DNA of 64,000 bases from Tepidisphaeraceae bacterium (GTDB lineage: Bacteria; Planctomycetota; Phycisphaerae; Tepidisphaerales; Tepidisphaeraceae), in assembly GCA_035998445.1 (NCBI GenBank), contig DASYHQ010000041.1:124001-188000 (forward strand). The letters are read 5' to 3'. A model generated the notes under the pieces. It was not told where the DNA came from. It did not search any database and was given only the letters and a program-made list of their open reading frames with translations. The position numbers and the translations under genes were made by a program. Positions 1 through 8,759 of this stretch are shown here, in pieces (the first letter of the stretch is position 1; each line of letters opens with the position of its first letter).

Positions 1-1672
1 TCGCCCGCGCGATCGCCAGGCGCTGCCGTTGCCCACCCGACAGGCTGCTGCCGCGCTCGGCCAGCACGGTCTGGTACCCGTGGGGCATCTGCTCGATGAA
101 CTCGTGCGCCTGGGCTAACCGGGCCGCCGCCTCGACGGGGCCACCGCTCATGTGCGGGCGGCCGTAGGCGATGTTGGCCTCAACGGTGTCGCTGAACAGG
201 TACGTCTCCTGGAACACGAACGCGACCTCGCTGCGCAGCTGGCTGAGCTCGCACTGCTTGATGTCCATGCCGTCGACGCGGATCGTGCCGTGCTGGGGGT
301 CGTAGAAGCGGGCCAGCAGGTTCACGAGCGAGGTCTTGCCCGCGCCGGTCGGCCCGACGATCGCCACTACGCTGCCGCCGGGCACCTCGAAGTCCAGGTC
401 GCGCAGGACCGGCTTGGCGGGGTCGTAGCCAAATGTGACGTTCTCGAAGCGCACGTGCCCCGGCCCCGGGGGCAGCGGGCAGCACTCGGGGTGCTCGACC
501 ACGGTCGGCGGCGCCATCAGGATCTCGTACAGGCGGCGCGCCGAAACGATGGCCGCCTGGTACTGCTCGTTGATCGCGCCAACCTGCTGTAACCGGCCCA
601 GAATGACGCCCATGCTGGCGCCCAGGATCAGGAAGTCACCCGCGTTCAGCTTGCCCTTGATGATCAAGATGCCAGCGGCCAGGAACAGTGTGAGGTTGCT
701 GGCGGTCGCGATGCCGCGCACGACGGGTGTGAAGTTCGCAAACAGCCTGATGCGGCTTTGCACGCGCCCGAAGAACGAGTCGAGGTTCTCACCGTACTTG
801 GCGATCTCCTTCTCCTGCGTTGCGAACGCCTTCACAACGTGAACGCCAGCGATATTTTCAGTGATTAGCGAGACGTTGCGGTCCTCGGCTTCCATCACCG
901 CCTGTCCGGCCGGCTGCGCCTTCTTGCCGAACCGCAAGATGTACCACGTCCAGATCGGCAGCGGCGCCAGCGCCAGCAGCGCCACCCAAGGCGACCGCGA
1001 CAGCAGCAGGATGATGTTGCCCGTCACCATCATCACGATGTCCAAGCTGATCAGCAGCGCGGTCTGGAGGAACGCGCGAACGTTCTGCAAATCGGTCAGC
1101 GACCGGTTGATGAGCTGGCCGCTGGAGAGCGCATCGTGGAACTTGAATCCGACTCGCTGCACCTTGTCGTAGACGGCCTCTCGGAGGTAGTAGACCATCG
1201 TCATGCTCATCTTCATCTCGAAGGTGATGCGCAGGTAGCGCAACACGAGCAGGCCGAGGGTCAATCCGATCAGCAGCATCACGACCGACCGCAGCGCGAC
1301 GATCTGCGGGTCATCCGAGGCCAGGAACGCCCAAAAGCTCTGGCCGGTCTGCGGCTTGGCCACCAGTTGCTGAATCCGGTCTACGATGCTGCCACTGACG
1401 CCGATCGACAGCACCTCGGCCGTGTTGCCGAGCACCACGAACGTACAGCAGAGGAACGCCAGCCCCTTCACCGGCGACAGGAAACGCAGCATCCACGAGA
1501 ACAGCTGCCAGTTCGAGACCTTCTTGGCCTCGTACAGCAACACGTCCGGTGGCACCGACGGATCGGTGGCGCTGGCTTGGGATACAAAGGGTTGATTCGA
1601 AACAACTGCGGATTTGGTCGCCACGGTGCCTACGCCATCCTTGGGGAATGCGGGATACGCTACCTTGCTCAC
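1..1672 (-). CDS. ABC exporter, permease-ATPase fusion (C-terminus cut by window edge)
   Basis: Half-transporter of the type I exporter (MsbA-like) family: a six-helix permease domain fused to a nucleotide-binding domain, acting as a dimer in the inner membrane. Reading leftwards, the permease spans roughly residues 60-330. The ATPase follows with Walker A GPTGAGKTS (bases about 332-357), and the signature LSGGQ lies at bases 29-43, so Walker B and the H-loop are outside the window. The start is uncertain: no ATG lies in the frame; GTG at 1672 is used here and TTG at 1684 or 1678 are alternatives. The substrate cannot be read from the sequence. It is distinct from the second exporter at 30508. 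Confidence 0.9.
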   Translation of the reverse strand, partial: MSKVAYPAFPKDGVGTVATKSAVVSNQPFVSQASATDPSVPPDVLLYEAKKVSNWQLFSWMLRFLSPVKGLAFLCCTFVVLGNTAEVLSIGVSGSIVDRIQQLVAKPQTGQSFWAFLASDDPQIVALRSVVMLLIGLTLGLLVLRYLRITFEMKMSMTMVYYLREAVYDKVQRVGFKFHDALSSGQLINRSLTDLQNVRAFLQTALLISLDIVMMVTGNIILLLSRSPWVALLALAPLPIWTWYILRFGKKAQPAGQAVMEAEDRNVSLITENIAGVHVVKAFATQEKEIAKYGENLDSFFGRVQSRIRLFANFTPVVRGIATASNLTLFLAAGILIIKGKLNAGDFLILGASMGVILGRLQQVGAINEQYQAAIVSARRLYEILMAPPTVVEHPECCPLPPGPGHVRFENVTFGYDPAKPVLRDLDFEVPGGSVVAIVGPTGAGKTSLVNLLARFYDPQHGTIRVDGMDIKQCELSQLRSEVAFVFQETYLFSDTVEANIAYGRPHMSGGPVEAAARLAQAHEFIEQMPHGYQTVLAERGSSLSGGQRQRLAIARA

Positions 1673-2060
1673 CCTCAACGTCAATAGCGAAAGCGAAAAT
1701 GGAGTGAAGCGGACGCCTGTAGCGCGTCTGGACTTGGGTCTGATAACGGTAGACCTTGCCCGGACGTGAGGCGTCTTCAGCTTAGCTGAGCACGCCAAAG
1801 CAGTTGTGAGCACCCTTTGGAACTGGCTTGTACGAACACGTTTCCCTCGTCGTCCAACACGACCGCGCGACGTCGTACAACGCGCGCACGGATCAGTTCC
1901 CCCATCTTCCACGGCGCGGTCGGAAAAACGTCCGGATTTCCCCTCGCGCGCCCTTCCAATGCTCCGCACGAGCCCAATTTCAATCATATGTTTCGCGTGG
2001 GTGTGACGCGGGCGTGTCGCCAGTGTCGCGATGTCAGAAGTTTGAAGGAGTCGGAAGAAC
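1673..2060. other. Intergenic region upstream of the surface protein gene
   Basis: Divergent spacer of nearly 390 bases between the ABC exporter and the SdrD-like protein. It must hold promoters for both. I see no riboswitch or repeat family in it, only a short perfect hairpin (TCAGC-TTA-GCTGA, 1777-1789). The last bases hold a good ribosome binding site, AAGGAG at 2045-2050, ahead of the ATG at 2061. Confidence 0.5.
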
Positions 2061-3005
2061 ATGGGCGCGAAGCAGTACGTCGGTAGCGTGTTATCGGTCC
2101 GTAGCGAACGGGTGCAGTTGCTCGGTGGCCGCCGGTCGGTCGTCGAGGCGTTGGAGGGTCGCCAGCTGATGGCGGCGCAGATCACTGGAACGGTGTACGA
2201 GGACATGACCGGCAACGGCCTGACGCGCGACGACCGCCGGGCCTCGGCGATCACCGTCAACCTCTACCGTGACGCCGACAACAACGGCAAGCTGGACGCC
2301 AGCGATGGGGGCCCGATCGCCAGCGCGATCACCAAGCGCGGCAATTACCGCTTCAGCAGGCTGGAGATCGGCAACTACCTGGTCGAAGAGGTGCTGCCCG
2401 CAAACGCGGTGCGCACGGCGCCCACGACCGCCGCGGTGCGCGACGTGGACGTGCTGAAGAACAAGCGGTACGGCAAGGTCAACTTCGCGCACTACGTCGA
2501 CCGGTTCGACGAGAACTCCGTGCAGAACGTCACCTACGTGATCAACGGCACCACGACCGTCACCTCGCTGGCGGGTCACGTGAAGCAGGGCGACACCGTC
2601 GAGGCGCGCTTCACGCTGACCTCGAAGCAGACCGTCTCGCTCGTGTCGTACAAGACGACCAGCCCGCTCGGCCAGCCGTTGAGCGACCAGTACATCTACG
2701 ATAAGGCCAGCGCCACGCTGAAGCCCGGCACGTACAGCCTGAAGGTGAAGGTGCCCAACTGCTATTTCCAGGTCGACTTTACCGGTGGCCGGCCGATCGA
2801 TCGCTTCGGGCACGCGTACAGCAACATCACGTACACGAAGCAGAGCCGCCTGATCGCTGCCGCCGTGGGTGGTGAGAACGCCAACCCGGCGGGCACGAAC
2901 TGGCACACGCAAAAGCAGGACAAGGACGTCGTGAAGGGCAAGAACGCCAAGTGGAACGGCGTGTTCTACTTCTTCAAGGACCGCTTCGTCGCCAAATGGC
3001 GTTAA
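2061..3005 (+). CDS. Secreted protein with planctomycete N-terminal motif and SdrD B-like domain
   Basis: Predicted exported surface protein of unknown function. The N-terminus has the motif EALEGRQLM (about residues 30-38), a variant of the LExLExRxLL leader seen on many planctomycete extracellular proteins. Directly behind it, about residues 40-120, is an SdrD B-like (Cna-B fold) module: GTVYEDMTGNG, a DADNNG calcium-loop-like segment, and YRFSRLEIGNYLVEE. The remaining 190 residues are probably beta-rich and not recognised. The ATG is supported by AAGGAG ten bases upstream. The gene stands alone with its own terminator, so it is probably monocistronic. Confidence 0.75.
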   Translation: MGAKQYVGSVLSVRSERVQLLGGRRSVVEALEGRQLMAAQITGTVYEDMTGNGLTRDDRRASAITVNLYRDADNNGKLDASDGGPIASAITKRGNYRFSRLEIGNYLVEEVLPANAVRTAPTTAAVRDVDVLKNKRYGKVNFAHYVDRFDENSVQNVTYVINGTTTVTSLAGHVKQGDTVEARFTLTSKQTVSLVSYKTTSPLGQPLSDQYIYDKASATLKPGTYSLKVKVPNCYFQVDFTGGRPIDRFGHAYSNITYTKQSRLIAAAVGGENANPAGTNWHTQKQDKDVVKGKNAKWNGVFYFFKDRFVAKWR

Positions 3006-3036
3006 CGCGACCTGGTTCGGAAACACCCACGCGCCC

Positions 3037-3071
3037 GGCGGGCATGCACCATGCATGCCCGCCTTTCTTTT
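3037..3071 (+). terminator. Rho-independent terminator of the surface protein gene
   Basis: Perfect 12-bp stem (GGCGGGCATGCA paired with TGCATGCCCGCC), three-base loop CCA, followed directly by TTTCTTTT. It starts 31 bases after the stop codon. Confidence 0.92.
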
Positions 3072-3163
3072 GCGCGCGGGCCCGTGATACGGTTCGTGAT
3101 TAAAACGCGCGCGACCATGTCATCCTGAGAGGGTGTTAAAGAACAGCGCCGCGTCCGCTCCGA

Positions 3164-3301
3164 CCGTGGCATGGGCGTCTCGCCCATGCATGTTGACTGG
3201 ATTGGGAGGCTTCATTTGTGGCCGCTGCGCCGATCGAGCCGCTGCAACCAATGCTGTCTTCCGGCATCACCACACGCATGGGCGAGACGCCCATGCCACG
3301 G
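3164..3301. repeat. Family A inverted-repeat element, copy 1
   Basis: Two hairpin arms, each CATGGGCG-TCT-CGCCCATG or its reverse complement with loop AGA, flanked by CCGTGG and CCACGG, 138 bp end to end. The arms can fold singly or pair with each other. It lies between the surface protein terminator and the HAD gene. Other copies are near 46717, 60150 and 63588. Confidence 0.9.
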
Positions 3302-3331
3302 TCGGACGGTCACTCGCCGCGGCTGGTCGAT

Positions 3332-4165
3332 CTACAGTTCCATCAGGTCTTCCACGATCGCATCGGGCTGCATTTCCGGTGGTGCCCCGATCATGTCGCG
3401 GCGGCGCGTGACGCCGGTGAGCGTGAGGATCGTGCGCATGCCCATGGCCTTGCCGCCGGCGATGTCGGACTCGAGATTGTCACCGATCAGCACGCATTGG
3501 TCGGGCGCCACGCCCAGCCGCGCGCACAGCTCGTTGAAGAAGATCGGTTGCGGCTTGCCGGTAAAGGTGGGGACCGTGTTGGCGGCGTAGGCGAGGTAAT
3601 GCGACAGCGCGCCGGCGCCGAACTCGATGCCGCGCGGGCTGGGGTAGACGCGGTCGGCGCAGATGCCGATCAGCCGCGCCTTTTTGCGCAGCAACTGCAA
3701 CGCCACCCGGCGGCGGTCGTCGGTCGCGTAGACGTTCACGGGCGCGCCCACGATCACCGCGTCGCACGGTTCGCCTGCTGTCTGCACCCAGTGCACCAGG
3801 CCGTCCAGCATCTCGGCGATCCCCTCGGTGGCCAGGTTGTACACGCGCGGGCGGGGGCGGGCGGTGGGGGGCGCGTCGCCGGTGTCGTTACCGGTGCGCT
3901 GGCCCGTCTGCGTCAGCACGAAGTCGCACGCGGCGGCGGCGGCGGTGTAAATGTGGTCGGGCTCGATCTCGACACCCATGCGCGACAACCGTTCCACCAG
4001 CCGCACCGGGCTCGACGTGCTGTTGGTCAGGCAGGCGTACGGCCGTCCCTGCGATTGCAGCCGGCGGACGAGGGCGACCGCGCCCGGCAGCGCGTGGTCC
4101 TCGTGATACAGCGTCCCATCCAGGTCCAGCAGCACGGCGGCGTAGTTCGATAGGTCGGTCGGCAC
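3332..4165 (-). CDS. HAD-IIA family phosphatase (NagD-like)
   Basis: Haloacid-dehalogenase phosphatase of the IIA (NagD / p-nitrophenylphosphatase) type, a cytosolic enzyme acting on a small phosphate ester that cannot be named. Motif I DLDGTLY lies at the N-terminus, motif II is LTNSTSSP, and motif III/IV near the C-terminus is VLIGDNLESDIAGGKAMGM. The length of 277 residues fits the family when GTG at 4165 is taken, which puts the catalytic aspartate about 15 residues in. The frame stays open to a TTG at 4309, but that 48-residue extension is Arg/Pro-rich and unlike the family. The gene stands alone. Confidence 0.85.
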   Translation of the reverse strand: MPTDLSNYAAVLLDLDGTLYHEDHALPGAVALVRRLQSQGRPYACLTNSTSSPVRLVERLSRMGVEIEPDHIYTAAAAACDFVLTQTGQRTGNDTGDAPPTARPRPRVYNLATEGIAEMLDGLVHWVQTAGEPCDAVIVGAPVNVYATDDRRRVALQLLRKKARLIGICADRVYPSPRGIEFGAGALSHYLAYAANTVPTFTGKPQPIFFNELCARLGVAPDQCVLIGDNLESDIAGGKAMGMRTILTLTGVTRRRDMIGAPPEMQPDAIVEDLMEL

Positions 4166-4366
4166 GCGGCGCAGTGTGACGCACGGCCCGTCGTCTGACA
4201 AGCCGCGCCCTCTGCAACCGTGCCACCGCCTTATCGGACGCGGCCACATCACGGTCGGTCGCGCAGGCGTCATGCGTGGCGCAGGCTGTACTGAGGAATC
4301 GACCGCCAACCTCTAATGTGCGCCGGCGGCTTTGCCGAAGGTGCGTAGGGGAGGCATCTTCAACGC

Positions 4367-5524
4367 ATGAAACGACACGCAGCAACCAATCCTCGCAACC
4401 GCCGTCGACAGGGCGGCGTGCTGGTCTACTCGATCATCGCGATGACCGTGTTCATCGGCTTCGTGTCGTTCGCGCTCGACTGGGGGCGCGTGCAGTTGTC
4501 CAAGACCGAGCTTTCCACCGCCACCGACGCCGCGGCGATGGCCGGTGCCTCGTACACGCACAAGGGGACGTACTACGCCCGCATGCACGCCAAGGACACC
4601 GCGCTGAAGAACCGGATCGGTGGCAAGGAGCTGACGCTGCTCGATGCCGACGTGCTCATCGGCCGCTGGGACACCGCCACGCGCACGTTCGAGACCCCGT
4701 CGAACGATCCCAATGCCGTCCGCGTGACCGGCTACCTCACGCAGGAGCGCGGCAGCGCGATCCCGCTGACGTTCGCCGGCGCGGTGTCGTCCCACACGTC
4801 GGCCGAGGCGCGCGAGATCGCGACGGCGGTGTATGTGGGCAGTCCGCAGATCACCCGCAAGGTGCGGGCGACCGCCAACCCGTTCCTGGCCGGCATGGGC
4901 CCCGGTTCGATCGCCAGCCACATCAACCCGCACCACAACCCCGACTACGGTGGCGACGAGTACGCCGAGAACCCCGCGGATCGAAAGGCCTCACCGCAAC
5001 GGATCCCGGCGGCCTCGAAGATGAACTTCACGTTTGGCGCCATCACCGGCACCGCCAACCACGACCCGAACGACACGCGCTTCCAGCCCGACGGCAAGTT
5101 TTCCGACATTGGGCACAACAACACGACGACGAGCGACAGCAACTCGAAGACCAATCAGTTCTATCACGAGAACAACATCCACGACATGATCGCGCCGATC
5201 AACGCGCTCGTCGGCGTCTTCCTGAACGACGACAAGCCCACCGACTCGGCTCTGCCCGTGATCAGCGAGGACGACAAGAAGAAGGCGCCGACCGACTACT
5301 CGACGCCCGAGGCCCGCAACCGGTTGACCTACGAGCCGAAGCTGAAGCAGATCTTCTTCATCGGTGACGGCCTGACCGACAACGGTGTGCGGCAGACGTT
5401 CGTGGCGCCCGAAGGCGCAACGCGGCTGTATCTGGCGACGTGGGACTTCTACGAGTGGAACAACAACGGCGGCGAGCGTGAGGTTGAGATCAACCCCACG
5501 GGCCGCGTCTACCTGGTCGAATGA
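4367..5524 (+). CDS. TadG-like pilus assembly protein 1
   Basis: Predicted pseudopilin-like component of a Tad/type IV system. After a basic tail (RRQGG) residues 17-45 form one hydrophobic helix leading into DWGRVQLSKTELSTATDAAAMAGA, the Tad/TadG N-terminal signature (putative Flp pilus-assembly TadE/G-like domain). The other 330 residues are expected outside the membrane, rich in Asn, Asp and Thr. GGGGAGG lies 12 bases before the ATG. The next gene starts inside the stop codon (ATGA overlap), so the two are translationally coupled. The main Tad operon lies 13 kb away; whether these belong to it is inferred from family only. Confidence 0.8.
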   Translation: MKRHAATNPRNRRRQGGVLVYSIIAMTVFIGFVSFALDWGRVQLSKTELSTATDAAAMAGASYTHKGTYYARMHAKDTALKNRIGGKELTLLDADVLIGRWDTATRTFETPSNDPNAVRVTGYLTQERGSAIPLTFAGAVSSHTSAEAREIATAVYVGSPQITRKVRATANPFLAGMGPGSIASHINPHHNPDYGGDEYAENPADRKASPQRIPAASKMNFTFGAITGTANHDPNDTRFQPDGKFSDIGHNNTTTSDSNSKTNQFYHENNIHDMIAPINALVGVFLNDDKPTDSALPVISEDDKKKAPTDYSTPEARNRLTYEPKLKQIFFIGDGLTDNGVRQTFVAPEGATRLYLATWDFYEWNNNGGEREVEINPTGRVYLVE

Positions 5525-6690
5525 ACATGAGCCTGCAAGCCTCACATCGCCGGGGTGGCGTACTGGTCTACGTGGTCGTCGCGATCACGTCGATGATGGC
5601 GTTCGCATCGCTGGCGATCGACTGGGGCCGCGTGCAGCTGGTGAAGACCGAACTCCAGCGCGCCGCCGACGCCGCCGCGCGGTACGGGGCCAGCGGGCTG
5701 GCGACCAGCAGTGCGACGGCGGTCCAGAACGCGATCCTCGCCGCCGCCGACAACACCGCCGATGGATCGTCGGTGGTGCTGACCAGCGCTGACGTCATGG
5801 TGGGCAACTGGAACACGACGACGCGCGTCTTCACCGCCAATGGCTCGCCGCGAAATGCCGTACAGGTGACCGCACGTCGCACGCAAGCGCGGGGCACGGC
5901 CGTCAAGTTGACCTGGACGGGCACGGTGCCCGGTGCCCCTTCCTCGGTGAACGTCGGCGCCACGGCCACCGCGTACGCCGAGGGCTCCGTCTTCAAGGGC
6001 TTCATTGGCCTGAGCAGCTTCGTCGCGAAGAACAACTCCGTGGGTGTCAGTTATCGATCCAGTTCGAACGTTGATCCGAACCCGGGCAACGCCTCGACGC
6101 GCGGCATGTTTGGCACCAACGGGGTGATGGACGGCAAGAACAACGGCAAAGTGTTCGGAGACCTATATCTGGGCCCCGCAGGCTCCAACGATGGAATAAG
6201 CGTCACCGGCTCCATCCGGAGCATGAGCAGCGCGATCCCCGAGCCCGTCCTGCCCGCCTGGAACCCCGGCACGAATCCGAACTCGATCCCACAGGCCTAT
6301 AGCGCTGGCACGGCCCAGTTGGCGGGCGGAACGTACTGGTTCTCCAGCCTGAGGGTTACGGGAGCGCTGTCGTTCAGCGGTCCGACCACGCTGTACGTCA
6401 ACGGCAACGTGGACTTGAGCGGCAGCCTTCTGGCGCACAACTCGATCCCCTCGAACCTGCGCATCTACGTGCTCGGCTCCGGCCGAACCTTCGGTGACGA
6501 CTCGTCGAACGACGTGGAGATCTGCGCTCAGGTGCTGGCGCCGGGCGCCGCGCTGGAGGCCAAGAACAACATGAAATTCCGCGGGCGCGGCATCTTCCGC
6601 TCGATCGAGACGAAGAACAACGCCGAGTACTACTACGACGAGGACGACGGCCCGGCCGGCCCGTCCTCGTCGATCTCCCTCGTGAAGTGA
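5521..6690 (+). CDS. TadG-like pilus assembly protein 2
   Basis: Paralogue of the preceding protein over the N-terminal 60 residues (GGVLVYVVVAITSMMAF then DWGRVQLVKTELQRAADAAA), coupled to it by an ATGA overlap. The C-terminal half differs. From about residue 230 it has short glycine-rich strands (LYVNGNVDLSGS, KNNMKFRGRGIFRS) resembling beta-helical, polymer-forming or PilX-type pilus proteins. It ends in the acidic tail YYYDEDDGPAGPSSS. The last 58 bases overlap the 3' end of the convergent regulator gene, over a GC-rich palindrome. Confidence 0.8.
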   Translation: MNMSLQASHRRGGVLVYVVVAITSMMAFASLAIDWGRVQLVKTELQRAADAAARYGASGLATSSATAVQNAILAAADNTADGSSVVLTSADVMVGNWNTTTRVFTANGSPRNAVQVTARRTQARGTAVKLTWTGTVPGAPSSVNVGATATAYAEGSVFKGFIGLSSFVAKNNSVGVSYRSSSNVDPNPGNASTRGMFGTNGVMDGKNNGKVFGDLYLGPAGSNDGISVTGSIRSMSSAIPEPVLPAWNPGTNPNSIPQAYSAGTAQLAGGTYWFSSLRVTGALSFSGPTTLYVNGNVDLSGSLLAHNSIPSNLRIYVLGSGRTFGDDSSNDVEICAQVLAPGAALEAKNNMKFRGRGIFRSIETKNNAEYYYDEDDGPAGPSSSISLVK

Positions 6691-8231
6691 TCGGTCGGCG
6701 TCAGCACACTTACGGCTCGTGCGCGCACGGTCCGCCGATCCAATCCCAATCGTTCACCCGCGGCCTCGTATGAACCGGTGAGGCGATAGAGGTGGGCGCA
6801 GTACCGCGACAGCAGCTGGTCGGCCGTCAATGAACCGGCGGCGATGGCGCTTGCGAGGTCGTCGCCATGGGCGACGCTGGGCAGGGAAGTGGGGCGGTAA
6901 TCGCCGCGCACCAGCACGTTACGCACGCACTGTTCCAGTTCGCGAAAGTTGCCCGGCCAGGGGTAGTCGCGGCCGAGGTTGCGCTTGATGCTCGCCATCG
7001 TCTCGTCCGCCAGCGTGTCGGCTTCGGCTGGTAGCAGGCGCTGGGCGATGAACTCGATCAGCGTGCGCAGCTCGCTTGCCGAGTCGCCCAACTGTTCGCG
7101 CAGCGACGGCGTCGTGATGATGTCGCTGCACAGGCGATAATAGAAGTCGCGCCGGAAACCGCCCGCCTGCATCTCCGCCGCCAGGTCGCGGTTGGTCGCC
7201 GCGATGATCTTCCCGCGAAACGCGATCGTCTTCGTCTCGCCCAGCCGTTGGAACGTGCGCGTCTGCAGCACGCGCAGTAGCTTTACCTGAATCGACGGGT
7301 CCAACTCGCCAATCTCATCCAGAAACACCGTACCCAATGGCGGGCACGTTTGCAGCCAACCCATGCGGTCGTCGATGGCGCCGGTAAAAGCGCCCCGGCG
7401 ATGGCCGAACAGTTCCGACTCCACAAGCGTGGGCGACAACGCCGACAGGTTCAGCGGGTAAAAGGAGCCGGCGAAGTCCTCAGTGAACGTTTTCGACTTA
7501 GCATCAAACGGGATGTACCGCGATGCGCCGATCGCGCGGGCCACCAGTTCCTTGCCGGTGCCGCTGGGCCCTACGATGAGGGTGGTGAAGTCCCCGGTCT
7601 TGTCGAACAGCGACCGCCGATAGCGGCGCATGTCGTGCGTGAAGATCGACTGCCAAATGCCGGCCCGCAACCGCGCCGCCGGCATCGACGTGCCCACGAT
7701 CGAGTTGAAGATCTGGTCAAACGCCCGGCGGATCTGAAAGAAGCAGGCCAGCATGTGGGCCGGGCAGGGCGCCTCGCGCCGCAGCAGCTTGCCGTCTCGG
7801 AAGAAGTGGCGCACCTCGTCGCGCAGCGCTTCAAAGATGCCGACGAGCCCGCGCATGGGCTTGGCGGCGCGGGCATCGTTGATGGCCGTCTCCAGCGATT
7901 CGTTGTGACGGTAGTAGAGCGCGTAGAGCACGAGGTCTTCGTAGAGCTGTCCCTCTTCCCCCGTTGGCCGCACCCCGGCGACCAGCTCGCTGCGAAGCGA
8001 CTCGCACTGCCGTTCGATGACGTCCTTCAACGCCTCGATGTTCGCCCGCTGCCTTAACCCCGCCGCCGACACGTTCCAAACCGCGCCGCGCTCACTGAAC
8101 GAGTCGCCGAGCACCTGCCGTTCCGCGGCGATGCGCTCGGGCAGAAACGGGTTGCAGTAGACCATCTGCGAAATCGCCTCGATCTGCGGACGGGCGGTAG
8201 GGGAGATAAGGGGCATACATTGAATGTACAT
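6633..8231 (-). CDS. Sigma-54-dependent transcriptional activator
   Basis: Bacterial enhancer-binding protein that opens sigma-54 polymerase complexes using ATP. The AAA+ domain is complete: Walker A GPSGTGKE (about residues 221-228), the sigma-54 contact loop GAFTGA (280-285), Walker B TVFLDEI (301-307) and the arginine-finger region FRRDFYYRL. A Fis-type helix-turn-helix is at the C-terminus (SYEAAGERLGLDRRTVRAR). The 200-residue N-terminal sensor region is helical and not a receiver, GAF or PAS domain that I recognise. The ATG at 8231 and the one at 8216 are both possible; neither has a clear binding site. It faces the two TadG-like genes, which suggests but does not prove that it controls pilus functions. 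Confidence 0.9.
   Translation of the reverse strand: MYIQCMPLISPTARPQIEAISQMVYCNPFLPERIAAERQVLGDSFSERGAVWNVSAAGLRQRANIEALKDVIERQCESLRSELVAGVRPTGEEGQLYEDLVLYALYYRHNESLETAINDARAAKPMRGLVGIFEALRDEVRHFFRDGKLLRREAPCPAHMLACFFQIRRAFDQIFNSIVGTSMPAARLRAGIWQSIFTHDMRRYRRSLFDKTGDFTTLIVGPSGTGKELVARAIGASRYIPFDAKSKTFTEDFAGSFYPLNLSALSPTLVESELFGHRRGAFTGAIDDRMGWLQTCPPLGTVFLDEIGELDPSIQVKLLRVLQTRTFQRLGETKTIAFRGKIIAATNRDLAAEMQAGGFRRDFYYRLCSDIITTPSLREQLGDSASELRTLIEFIAQRLLPAEADTLADETMASIKRNLGRDYPWPGNFRELEQCVRNVLVRGDYRPTSLPSVAHGDDLASAIAAGSLTADQLLSRYCAHLYRLTGSYEAAGERLGLDRRTVRARAVSVLTPTDHFTREIDEDGPAGPSSSS
6636..6672. terminator. Palindrome shared by two convergent coding ends
   Basis: Perfect 11-bp arms CGACGAGGACG and CGTCCTCGTCG around a 15-base GC-rich centre. 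It lies in the last codons of both the TadG-like gene and the sigma-54 regulator. It could act as a bidirectional transcript end, although no U-tract follows on either strand. Confidence 0.5.
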
Positions 8232-8249
8232 ACCTTGTGCATTGAATGC
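8216..8249. promoter_or_regulatory. Pair of dyads, candidate activator operator
   Basis: A perfect dyad TACATT-G-AATGTA (8216-8228) and a second, GCATT-G-AATGC (8239-8249), share the core CATTGAATG. Their centres are 22 bp apart, about two helical turns. They overlap the start of the sigma-54 activator gene and lie about 120-150 bp upstream of the divergent lipoprotein gene, where autoregulatory or enhancer sites for such activators are usually found. The binding protein is inferred. Confidence 0.5.
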
Positions 8250-8367
8250 GCATCATTCTTCCGATCTGTTCGCGATGATCTAATCGTAATATTTCATAAG
8301 TCTTTTGTATGGGACCTCTTGAGATTGATCTTCGTCTCGCGGCACACCCATCGCTTAAGGGTCTTCC

Positions 8368-8610
8368 ATGAACACGCTCAACACTCAACGTCGTTTGATT
8401 TCGGTCCTGTCGATCGTGGCCGCGATTGCGGTCGCGAGCGGGTGCGATCAGCCGAACCGCCGGGCGGCGCGCGTCCCCGGTGCCGTCGTCCAAGGGGGGG
8501 CGGTTCGGTTGGTCGTGCCCCCCATGTCGTCGGTCGGACCGAGCGTCCAGATGAAAGCCCACAATCCGGCGGAGCACGCTCAGTACCAGGCGTACCTGGC
8601 GTCGCGGTAA
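8368..8610 (+). CDS. Small lipoprotein of unknown function
   Basis: Eighty residues. The N-terminus has a basic start (NTLNTQRRL), a hydrophobic stretch (SVLSIVAAIAVA) and a lipobox ending at Cys-26 (VASGC), so a lipid-anchored envelope protein is expected with a mature part of only about 55 residues. I recognise no domain. It is transcribed divergently from the sigma-54 activator and the dyad pair lies between them, so it may be a target of that regulator. No good Shine-Dalgarno sequence is visible. Confidence 0.6.
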   Translation: MNTLNTQRRLISVLSIVAAIAVASGCDQPNRRAARVPGAVVQGGAVRLVVPPMSSVGPSVQMKAHNPAEHAQYQAYLASR

Positions 8611-8759
8611 GGCCAGGGTCGTTCTCCCCATTTGCCCCGGGTTTGACCGTGGGTGTTCCTTCGACCGACGCAAGACACACGGGCAAGCCCGGGGCTATGT
8701 GAAGCGCCAATTCCATTACTCGACCTCTTTCTCGACATCACCCATTTGCGAGGTGCAAC

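Noticed and set aside
3138-3320. Small ORFs with the peptide MGETPMPR
   Set aside because: The peptide is a translation of family A hairpin arms and recurs at every copy.
8338-8354. Sigma-54 promoter before the small lipoprotein (GG-N10-GC at 8341-8354)
   Set aside because: The invariant dinucleotides fit, but three other consensus bases do not, and transcription would begin about two bases before the ATG. Too weak to list as a feature.
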